A stretch of DNA of 64,000 nt. Source: Taudactylus pleione (taxonomy: Eukaryota; Chordata; Amphibia; Anura; Myobatrachidae). This document shows, in pieces, positions 48,753 through 62,872 of the stretch; the stretch's first letter is position 1; each line of letters starts with the position of its first letter. Below the pieces are notes generated by a model. It worked only from the letters and a program-made list of their open reading frames with translations. It had not been told where the DNA came from and ran no database searches. A program made the translations under genes and the position numbers. The DNA lies in assembly GCA_031769625.1 (NCBI GenBank), contig JAUIMM010000135.1, positions 8,421,501-8,485,500 of the forward strand, read 5' to 3'.

Positions 48753-51700
48753 CATCCATAATAACATTCTAACATTCTAATATACATTCTAACATCCATT
48801 ATAACATTCTAACATACATTCTTACATTCTAATATACATTCTAACATCCATTATAACATTTTAACATACATTATAACTTTCTAATATACATTCTAACATC
48901 CAATATAACATTCTAACATCCATAATAACATTCTAACATACATTCTAACATTCCAATATACATTCTAACATCCATTATAACATTCTAACATACATTATGA
49001 CATTCTAATATACATTCTAACATCCATTATAACATTCTAACGTACATTATTACAATCGAATATACATTCTAACATCCATTATAACAATCGAATATACATT
49101 CTAACATCCATTATAACATTCTAACATACATTATAACATTCTAATATACATTCTAACATCCATTATAACATTTTAACATACATTATAACATTCTAATATA
49201 CACTCTAACATCCATTATAACATTTTAACATACATTATAACTTTCAAATATACATTCTAACATCCAATAGAACATTCTAACATCCATAATAACATTCAAA
49301 CATACATTCTAACATTCCAATATACATTCTAACATCCATTATAGCATTCTATCATACATTATAACATTCTAACATACATTATAACATTCTAATATACATT
49401 CTAACATCCATTATAACATTCTAACATACATTATAACAATCGAATATACATTCTAACATCCATAATAACATACTAACATACATTCTAACATTCCAATATA
49501 CATTCTAACATCCATTATAACATTCTAACATACATTATAACATTCTAATATACATTCTAACATCCATTATAACATTCTAACGTACATTATTACAATCGAA
49601 TATACATTCTAACATCCATTATAACAATCGAATATACATTCTAACATCCATTATAACATTCTAACATACATTATAACATTCTAATATACATTCTAACATC
49701 CATTATAACATTTTAACATACATTATAACATTCTAATATACACTCTAACATCCATTATAACATTTTAACATACATTATAACTTTCTAATATACATTCTAA
49801 CATCCAATATAACATTCTAACATCCATAATAACATTCAAACATACATTCTAACATTCCAATATACATTCTAACATCCATTATAACATTCTATCATACATT
49901 ATAACATTCTAACATACATTATAACATTCTAATATACATTCTAACATCCATTATAACATTCTAACATACATTATAACAATCGAATATACATTCTAACATC
50001 CATTATAATATTCTAACATACATTATAACATTCTAATATACATTCTAACATCCATTATAACATTCCAACAAACATTATAACTTTCTAATATACATTCTAA
50101 CATCCATTATAACATTCTAACATCCATAATAACATTCTAACATACATTCTAACATTCTAATATACATTCTAACATCCATTATAACATTCTAACATACATT
50201 CTAACATTCTAATATACATTATAAAATCAATTATAACATTCTAACATCCATTTTAACATTCTAATATACATTCTAACATCCATTATAACATTTTAACATA
50301 CATTATAACTTTCTAATATACATTCTAACATCCAATATAACATTCTAACATCCATAATAACATTCTAACATACATTCTAACATTCCAATATACATTCTAA
50401 CATCCATTATAACATTCTAACATACATTATAACATTCTAATATACATTCTAACATCAATTATAACATTCTAACGTACATTATTACAATCGAATATACATT
50501 CTAACATCCATTATAACAATCGAATATACATTCTAACATCCATTATAACATTCTAACATACATTATAACATTCTAATATACATTCTAACATCCATTATAA
50601 CATTTTAACATACATTATAACATTCTAATATACACTCTAACATCCATTATAACATTTTAACATACATTATAACTTTCTAATATACATTCAAACATCCAAT
50701 ATAACATTCTAACATCCATAATAACATTCAAACATACATTCTAACATTCCAATATACATTCTAACATCCATTATAACATTCTATCATACATTATAACATT
50801 CTAACATACATTATAACATTCTAATATACATTCTAACATCCATTATAACATTCTAACATACATTATAACAATCGAATATACATTCTAACATCCATTATAA
50901 TATTCTAACATACATTATAACATTCTAATATACATTCTAACATCCATTATAACATTCCAACAAACATTATAACTTTCTAATATACATTCTAACATCCATT
51001 ATAACATTCTAACATCCATAATAACATTCTAACATACATTCTAACATTCTAATATACATTCTAACATCCATTATAACATTCTAACATACATTCTAACATT
51101 CTAATATACATTCTAAAATCAATTTTAACATTCTAACATCCATTTTAACATTCTAATATACATTCTAACATCCATTATAACATTTTAACATACATTATAA
51201 CTTTCTAATATACATTCTAACATCCAATATAACATTCTAACATCCATAATAACATTCTAACATACATTCTAACATTCCAATATACATTCTAACATCCATT
51301 ATAACATTCTAACATACATTATAACATTCTAATATACATTCTAACATCAATTATAACATTCTAACGTACATTATTACAATCGAATATACATTCTAACATC
51401 CATTATAACAATCGAATATACATTCTAACATCCATTATAACATTCTAACATACATTATAACATTCTAATATACATTCTAACATCCATTATAACATTTTAA
51501 CATACATTATAACATTCTAATATACACTCTAACATCCATTATAACATTTTAACATACATTATAACTTTCAAATATACATTCTAACATCCAATAGAACATT
51601 CTAACATCCATAATAACATTCAAACATACATTCTAACATTCCAATATACATTCTAACATCCATTATAACATTCTATCATACATTATAACATTCTAACATA

Positions 51701-52980
51701 CATTATAACATTCTAATATACATTCTAACATCCATTATAACATTCTAACATACATTATAACAATCGAATAAACATTCTAACATCCATTATAATATTCTAA
51801 CATACATTATAACATTCTAATATACATTCTAACATCCATTATAACATTCCAACAAACATTATAACTTTCTAATATACATTCTAACATCCATTATAACATT
51901 CTAACATACATTCTAACATTCTAAAATACATTCTAACATCCATTATAACATTCTAACATACATTCTAACATTCTAATATACATTCTAAAATCAATTATAA
52001 CATTCTAACATCCATTTTAACATTCTATTATACATTCTAACATCCATTATAACATTCTAACTTACATTATTACAATCGAATATACATTCTAACATCCATT
52101 ATAACAATCGAATATACATTCTAACATCCATTATAACATTCTAACATACATTATAACATTCTAATATACATTCTAACATCCATTATACCATTTTAACATA
52201 CATTATAACATTCTAATATACATTCTAACATCCATTATAACATTTAACATACATTATAACAATCTAATATACATTCTAACATCCATTATAACATTCTAAC
52301 ATACATTATAACATTCTAATATACATTCTAACATCCATTATAACATTCTAACATCCATAATAACATTCTAACATTCTAATATACATTCTAACATCCATTA
52401 TAACATTCTAACATACATTCTTACATTCTAATATACATTCTAACATCCATTATAACATTTTAACATACATTATAACTTTCTAATATACATTCTAACATCC
52501 AATATAACATTCTAACATCCATAATAACATTCTAACATACATTCTAACATTCCAATATACATTCTAACATCCATTATAACATTCTAACATACATTATAAC
52601 ATTCTAATATACATTCTAACATCAATTATAACATTCTAACGTACATTATTACAATTGAATATACATTCTAACATCCATTATAACAATCGAATATACATTC
52701 TAACATCCATTATAACATTCTAACATACATTATAACATTCTAATATACATTCTAACATCCATTATAACATTTTAAACATACATTATAACATTCTAATATA
52801 CACTCTAACATCCATTATAACATTTTAACATACATTATAACTTTCAAATATACATTCTAACATCCAATATAACATTCTAACATCCATAATAACATTCAAA
52901 CATACATTGTAACATTCCAATATACATTCTAACATCCATTATAACATTCTATCATACATTATAACATTCTAACATACATT
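48753..52980. repeat. Super-unit with marker intervals 540-892-892-696-579
   Basis: Markers at 49042, 49582, 50474, 51366, 52062 (mutated to AACTTAC) and 52641 give this interval series. It is the same series, in the same order, as 58559-62158 at offset 9,517. A shared ATTATGACATTC word just before the first marker (G at 48999 and 58516) supports the pairing. The two 892-bp units inside are tandem copies. Confidence 0.9.
52774..52776. other. Single-base insertion breaking the 4-bp register
   Basis: The word reads ACATTTTAAACATAC with three A's where every other copy has two. The offset to the upstream partner block changes from 6,581 to 6,582 across this point, confirming one extra base. Apart from the recurrent one-base-short ACATTTAACAT word, this is the only register break I noticed. 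Confidence 0.85.
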
Positions 52981-55222
52981 ATAACATTCTAATATACATT
53001 CTAACATCCATTATAACATTCTAACATACATTATAACAATCGAATATACATTCTAACATCCATTATAGTATTCTAACATACATTATAACATTCTAATATA
53101 CATTCTAACATCCATTATAACATTCCAACAAACATTATAACTTTCTAATATACATTCTAACATCCATTATAACATTCTAACACCCATAATAACATTCTAA
53201 CATACATTCTAACATTCTAATATACATTCTAAAATCAATTATAACATTCTAACATCCATTTTAACATTCTAATATACATTATAACATCCATTATAACATT
53301 CTAACATACATTATAACATTCTAATATACATTCTAACATCCATTATAACATTTAACATACATTATAACAATCTAATATACATTCTTACATCCATTATAAC
53401 ATTCTAACATACATTATAACATTCTAATATACATTCTAACATCCATTATAACATTCCAATAAACATTATAACTTTCTAATATACATTCTAACATACAATA
53501 TAACATTCTAACATCCATTATAACATTCTAACATCCATTATAACTTTCTAATATACATTCTAAAATCAATTATAACATTCTATCATCCATTTTAACATTC
53601 TAATATACATTATAACATCCACTATAATATTCTAACATCCATTATAACATTATAACATACATTATAACATTCTAATATACATTCTAACATCCATTATAAC
53701 ATTCCAATAAACATTATAACTTTCTAATATACATTCTAACATACAATATAACATTCTAACAAACATTATAACATTCTAATATACATTCTAAAATCAATTA
53801 TAACATTCTATCATCCATTTTAACATTCTAATATACATAATAACATCCACTATAATATTCTAACATCCATTATAACATTATAACATCCATTATAACATTC
53901 TAATATACATTCTAACATCCATTATAACATTCTAACATACATTATAACATTCTAATATACATTCTAACATGCATTCTAACATACATTATAACATTCTAAT
54001 ATACATTATAACATCCATTATAACATTCTAACATCCATTCTAAAATTCTAATATACATTATAACATCCATTATAACATTCTAACATCCATTGTAACATTC
54101 TAACATACATTATAACATTCTAATATACATTCTAACATTATAATATACATTTTAACATACATTATAACATTCTAATATACATCCTAATATCCATTATAAT
54201 ATAATAACATACATTATAACAATCCAATATACACTCTAACATCCATTATAACATTTTAACATACATTATAACTTTCTAATATACATTCTAACATCCAATA
54301 TAACATTCTAACATCCATATTAACATTCAAACATACTTTCTAACATTCCAATATACATTCTAACATCCATTATAACATTCTATCATACATTATAACATTC
54401 TAACATACATTATAACATTCTAATATACATTCTAACATCCATTATAACATTCTAACATACATTATAACAATCGACTATACATTCTAACATCCATTATAAC
54501 AATCGAATATACATTCTAACATCCATTATAACATTCTAACATACATTATAACATTCTAACATCCATAATAACATTCTAACATTCTAATATACATTCTAAC
54601 ATCCATTATAACATTCTAACATACATTCTTACATTCTAATATACATTCTAACATCCATTATAACATTTTAACATACATTATAACTTTCTAATATACATTC
54701 TAACATCCAATATAACATTCTAACATCCATAATAACATTCTAACATACATTCTAACATTCCAATATACATTCTAACATCCATTATAACATTCTAACATAC
54801 ATTATAACATTCTAATATACATTCTAACATCCATTATAACATTCTAACGTACATTATTACAATCGAATATACATTCTAACATCCATTATAACAATCGAAT
54901 ATACATTCTAACATCCATTATAACATTCTAACATACATTATAACATTCTAATATACATTCTATCATCCATTATAACATTTTAACATACATTATAACATTC
55001 TAATATACACTCTAACATCCATTATAACATTTTAACATACATTATAACTTTCAAATATACATTCTAACATCCAATAGAACATTCTAACATCCATAATAAC
55101 ATTCAAACATACATTCTAACATTCCAATATACATTCTAACATCCATTATAACATTCTATCATACATTATAACATTCTAACATACATTATAACATTCTAAT
55201 ATACATTCTAACATCCATTATA
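52980..55222. repeat. Block with diverged core, copy 2
   Basis: This is the partner of about 46,400-48,640. Its diverged core spans about 53,282-54,272 and carries the same unusual words and the same internal 228/248-bp duplication. The few differences include ATACATAATAACATCC near 53,832 in place of ATACATTATAACATCC, and CCATATTAACATTC near 54,315. Confidence 0.9.
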
Positions 55223-58200
55223 ACATTCTAACATACATTATAACAATCGAATATACATTCTAACATCCATAATAACATACTAACATACATTCTAACATTC
55301 CAATATACATTCTAACATCCATTATAACATTCTAACATACATTATAACATTCTAATATACATTCTAACATCCATTATAACATTCTAACGTACATTATTAC
55401 AATCGAATATACATTCTAACATCCATTATAACAATCGAATATACATTCTAACATCCATTATAACATTCTAACATACATTATAACATTCTAATATACATTC
55501 TAACATCCATTATAACATTTTAACATACATTATAACATTCTAATATACACTCTAACATCCATTATAACATTTTAACATACATTATAACTTTCTAATATAC
55601 ATTCTAACATCCAATATAACATTCTAACATCCATAATAACATTCAAACATACATTCTAACCTTCCAATATACATTCTAACATCCATTATAACATTCTATC
55701 ATACATTATAACATTCTAACATACATTATAACATTCTAATATACATTCTAACATCCATTATAACATTCTAACATACATTATAACAATCGAATATACATTC
55801 TAACATCCATTATAATATTCTAACATACATTATAACATTCTAATATACATTCTAACATCCATTATAACATTCCAACAAACATTATAACTTTCTAATATAC
55901 ATTCTAACATCCATTATAACATTCTAACATCCATAATAACATTCTAACATACATTCTAACATTCTAATATACATTCTAACATCCATTATAACATTCTAAC
56001 ATACATTCTAACATTCTAATATACATTCTATAATCAATTATAACATTCTAACATCCATTTTAACATTCTAATATACATTCTAACATCCATTATAACATTT
56101 TAACATACATTATAACTTTCTAATATACATTCTAACATCCAATATAACATTCTAACATCCATAATAACATTCTAACATACATTCTAACATTCCAATATAC
56201 ATTCTAACATCCATTATAACATTCTAACATACATTATAACATTCTAATATACATTCTAACATCAATTATAACATTCTAACGTACATTATTACAATCGAAT
56301 ATACATTCTTACATCCATTATAACAATCGAATATACATTCTAACATCCATTATAACATTCTAACATACATTATAACATTCTAATATACATTCTAACATCC
56401 ATTATAACATTTTAACATACATTATAACATTCTAATATACACTCTAACATCCATTATAACATTTTAACATACATTATAACTTTCAAATATACATTCTAAC
56501 ATCCAATAGAACATTCTAACATCCATAATAACATTCAAACATACATTCTAACATTCCAATATACATTCTAACATCCATTATAACATTCTATCATACATTA
56601 TAACATTCTAACATACATTATAACATTCTAATATACATTCTAACATCCATTATAACATTCTAACATACATTATAACAATCGAATATACATTCTAACATCC
56701 ATTATAATATTCTAACATACATTATAACATTCTAATATACATTCTAACATCCATTATAACATTCCAACAAACATTATAACTTTCTAATATACATTCTAAC
56801 ATCCATTATAACATTCTAACATACATTCTAACATTCTAATATACATTCTAACATCCATTATAACATTCTAACATACATTCTAACATTCTAATATACATTC
56901 TAAAATCAATTATAACATTCTAACATCCATTTTAACATTCTATTATACATTCTAACATCCATTATAACATTCTAATGTACATTATTACAATCGAATATAC
57001 ATTCTAACATCCATTATAACAATCGAATATACATTCTAACATCCATTATAACATTCTAACATACATTATAACATTCTAATATACATTCTAACATCCATTA
57101 TACCATTTTAACATACATTATAACATTCTAATATACATTCTAACATCCATTATAACATTTAACATACATTATAACAATCTAATATACATTCTAACATCCA
57201 TTATAACATTCTAACATACATTATAACATTCTAATATACATTCTAACATCCATTATAACATTCTAACATCCATAATAACATTCTAACATTCTAATATACA
57301 TTCTAACATCCATTATAACATTCTAACATACATTCTTACATTCTAATATACATTCTAACATCCATTATAACATTTTAACATACATTATAACTTTCTAATA
57401 TACATTCTAACATCCAATATAACATTCTAACATCCATAATAACATTCTAACATACATTCTAACATTCCAATATACATTCTAACATCCATTATAACATTCT
57501 AACATACATTATAACATTCTAATATACATTCTAACATCAATTATAACATTCTAACGTACATTATTACAATCGAATATACATTCTAACATCCATTATAACA
57601 ATCGAATATACATTCTAACATCCATTATAACATTCTAACATACATTATAACATTCTAATATACATTCTAACATCCATTATAACATTTTAACATACATTAT
57701 AACATTCTAATATACACTCTAACATCCATTATAACATTTTAACATACATTATAACTTTCAAATATACATTCTAACATCCAATATAACATTCTAACATCCA
57801 TAATAACATTCAAACATACATTCTAACATTCCAATATACATTCTAACATCCATTATAACATTCTATCATACATTATAACATTCTAACATACATTATAACA
57901 TTCTAATATACATTCTAACATCCATTATAACATTCTAACATACATTATAACAATCGAATATACATTCTAACATCCATTATAATATTCTAACATACATTAT
58001 AACATTCTAATATACATTCTAACATCCATTATAACATTCCAACAAACATTATAACTTTCTAATATACATTCTAACATCCATTATAACATTCTATCATACA
58101 TTATAACATTCTAACATACATTATAACATTCTAATATACATTCTAACATCCATTATAACATTTAACATACATTATAACAATCTAATATACATTCTAACAT

Positions 58201-58270
58201 CCAGTATAACATTCTAACATACATTATAACATTCTAATATACATTCTAACATCCATTATAACATTCTAAC
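54560..58270. repeat. 3,710-bp super-unit
   Basis: Markers at 54849, 55389, 56281, 56977 and 57556 give intervals 540, 892, 696 and 579, then 1,003 to the next unit at 58559. Offset to the following unit is 3,710 at its left part (54849 to 58559, 55389 to 59099) and 4,602 at its right part (56281 to 60883, 56977 to 61579, 57556 to 62158). The difference is exactly one 892-bp unit. Confidence 0.92.
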
Positions 58271-61200
58271 ATCCATAATAACATTCTAACATTCTAATAT
58301 ACATTCTAACATCCATTATAACATTCTAACATACATTCTTACATTCTAATATACATTCTAACATCCATTATAACATTTTAACATACATTATAACTTTCTA
58401 ATATACATTCTAACATCCAATATAACATTCTAACATCCATAATAACATTCTAACATACATTCTAACATTCCAATATACATTCTAACATCCATTATAACAT
58501 TCTAACATACATTATGACATTCTAATATACATTCTAACATCCATTATAACATTCTAACGTACATTATTACAATCGAATATACATTCTAACATCCATTATA
58601 ACAATCGAATATACATTCTATCATCCATTATAACATTCTAACATACATTATAACATTCTAATATACATTCTAACATCCATTATAACATTTTAACATACAT
58701 TATAACATTCTAATATACACTCTAACATCCATTATAACATTTTAACATACATTATAACTTTCAAATATACATTCTAACATCCAATAGAACATTCTAACAT
58801 CCATAATAACATTCAAACATACATTCTAACATTCCAATATACATTCTAACATCCATTATAACATTCTATCATACATTATAACATTCTAACATACATTATA
58901 ACATTCTAATATACATTCTAACATCCATTATAACATTCTAACATACATTATAACAATCGAATATACATTCTAACATCCATAATAACATACTAACATACAT
59001 TCTAACATTCCAATATACATTCTAACATCCATTATAACATTCTAACATACATTATAACATTCTAATATACATTCTAACATCCATTATAACATTCTAACGT
59101 ACATTATTACAATCGAATATACATTTTAACATCCATTATAACAATCGAATATACATTCTAACATCCATTATAACATTCTAACATACATTATAACATTCTA
59201 ATATACATTCTAACATCCATTATAACATTTTAACATACATTATAACATTCTAATATACACTCTAACATCCATTATAACATTTTAACATACATTATAACTT
59301 TCTAATATACATTCTAACATCCAATATAACATTCTAACATCCATAATAACATTCAAACATACATTCTAACATTCCAATATACATTCTAACATCCATTATA
59401 ACATTCTATCATACATTATAACATTCTAACATACATTATAACATTCTAATATACATTCTAACATCCATTATAACATTCTAACATACATTATAACAATCGA
59501 ATATACATTCTAACATCCATTATAATATTCTAACATACATTATAACATTCTAATATACATTCTAACATCCATTATAACATTCCAACAAACATTATAACTT
59601 TCTAATATACATTCTAACATCCATTATAACATTCTAACATCCATAATAACATTCTAAAATACATTCTAACATTCTAATATACATTCTAACATCCATTATA
59701 ACATTCTAACATACATTCTAACATTCTAATATACATTCTAAAATCAATTATAACATTCTAACATCCATTTTAACATTCTAATATACATTCTAACATCCAT
59801 TATAACATTTTAACATACATTATAACTTTCTAATATACATTCTAACATCCAATATAACATTCTAACATCCATAATAACATTCTAACATACATTCTAACAT
59901 TCCAATATACATTCTAACATCCATTATAACATTCTAACATACATTATAACATTCTAATATACATTCTAACATCAATTATAACATTCTAACGTACATTATT
60001 ACAATCGAATATACATTCTTACATCCATTATAACAATCGAATATACATTCTAACATCCATTATAACATTCTAACATACATTATAACATTCTAATATACAT
60101 TCTAACATCCATTATAACATTTTAACATACATTATAACATTCTAATATACACTCTAACATCCATTATAACATTTTAACATACATTATAACTTTCAAATAT
60201 ACATTCTAACATCCAATAGAACATTCTAACATCCATAATAACATTCAAACATACATTCTAACATTCCAATATACATTCTAACATCCATTATAACATTCTA
60301 TCATACATTATAACATTCTAACATACATTATAACATTCTAATATACATTCTAACATCCATTATAACATTCTAACATACATTATAACAATCGAATATACAT
60401 TCTAACATCCATTATAATATTCTAACATACATTATAACATTCTAATATACATTCTAACATCCATTATAACATTCCAACAAACATTATAACTTTCTAATAT
60501 ACATTCTAACATCCATTATAACATTCTAACATCCATAATAACATTCTAAAATACATTCTAACATTCTAATATACATTCTAACATCCATTATAACATTCTA
60601 ACATACATTCTAACATTCTAATATACATTCTAAAATCAATTATAACATTCTAACATCCATTTTAACATTCTAATATACATTCTAACATCCATTATAACAT
60701 TTTAACATACATTATAACTTTCTAATATACATTCTAACATCCAATATAACATTCTAACATCCATAATAACATTCTAACATACATTCTAACATTCCAATAT
60801 ACATTCTAACATCCATTATAACATTCTAACATACATTATAACATTCTAATATACATTCTAACATCAATTATAACATTCTAACGTACATTATTACAATCGA
60901 ATATACATTCTTACATCCATTATAACAATCGAATATACATTCTAACATCCATTATAACATTCTAACATACATTATAACATTCTAATATACATTCTAACAT
61001 CCATTATAACATTTTAACATACATTATAACATTCTAATATACACTCTAACATCCATTATAACATTTTAACATACATTATAACTTTCAAATATACATTCTA
61101 ACATCCAATAGAACATTCTAACATCCATAATAACATTCAAACATACATTCTAACATTCCAATATACATTCTAACATCCATTATAACATTCTATCATACAT

Positions 61201-62872
61201 TATAACATTCTAACATACATTATAACATTCTAATATACATTCTAACATCCATTATAACATTCTAACATACATTATAACAATCGAATATACATTCTAACAT
61301 CCATTATAATATTCTAACATACATTATAACATTCTAATATACATTCTAACATCCATTATAACATTCCAACAAACATTATAACTTTCTAATATACATTCTA
61401 ACATCCATTATAACATTCTAACATACATTCTAACATTCTAATATACATTCTAACATCCATTATAACATTCTAACATACATTCTAACATTCTAATATACAT
61501 TCTAAAATCAATTATAACATTCTAACATCCATTTTAACATTCTATTATACATTCTAACATCCATTATAACATTCTAACGTACATTATTACAATCGAATAT
61601 ACATTCTAACATCCATTATAACAATCGAATATACATTCTAACATCCATTATAACATTCTAACATACATTATAACATTCTAATATACATTCTAACATCCAT
61701 TATACCATTTTAACATACATTATAACATTCTAATATACATTCTAACATCCATTATAACATTTAACATACATTATAACAATCTAATATACATTCTAACATC
61801 CATTATAACATTCTAACATACATTATAACATTCTAATATACATTCTAACATCCATTATAACATTCTAACATCCATAATAACATTCTAACATTCTAATATA
61901 CATTCTAACATCCATTATAACATTCTAACATACATTCTTACATTCTAATATACATTCTAACATCCATTATAACATTTTAACATACATTATAACTTTCTAA
62001 TATACATTCTAACATCCAATATAACATTCTAACATCCATAATAACATTCTAACATACAGTCTAACATTCCAATATACATTCTAACATCCATTATAACATT
62101 CTAACATACATTATAACATTCTAATATACATTCTAACATCAATTATAACATTCTAACGTACATTATTACAATCGAATATACATTCTAACATCCATTATAA
62201 CAATCGAATATACATTCTAACATCCATTATAACATTCTAACATACATTATAACATTCTAATATACATTCTAACATCCATTATAACATTTTAACATACATT
62301 ATAACATTCTAATATACACTCTAACATCCATTATAACATTTTAACATACATTATAACTTTCAAATATACATTCTAACATCCAATATAACATTCTAACATC
62401 CATAATAACATTCAAACATACATTCTAACATTCCAATATACATTCTAACATCCATTATAACATTCTATCATACATTATAACATTCTAACATACATTATAA
62501 CATTCTAATATACATTCTAACATCCATTATAACATTCTAACATACATTATAACAATCGAATATACATTCTAACATCCATTATAATATTCTAACATACATT
62601 ATAACATTCTAATATACATTCTAACATCCATTATAACATTCCAACAAACATTATAACTTTCTAATATACATTCTAACATCCATTATAACATTCTATCATA
62701 CATTATAACATTCTAACATACATTATAACATTCTAATATACATTCTAACATCCATTATAACATTTAACATACATTATAACAATCTAATATACATTCTAAC
62801 ATCCAGTATAACATTCTAACATACATTATAACATTCTAATATACATTCTAACATCCATTATAACATTCTAAC
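58270..62872. repeat. 4,602-bp super-unit (the 3,710-bp unit plus one extra 892-bp repeat)
   Basis: Markers at 58559, 59099, 59991, 60883, 61579 and 62158 give intervals 540, 892, 892, 696 and 579. The two 892-bp repeats share the rare CTAAAATACATTC word (CTAAAAT at about 59,654 and 60,546, 892 bp apart) and the ATACATTCTTACATCC word after the marker (60,011 and 60,903), which also follows the marker at 56281. Confidence 0.92.
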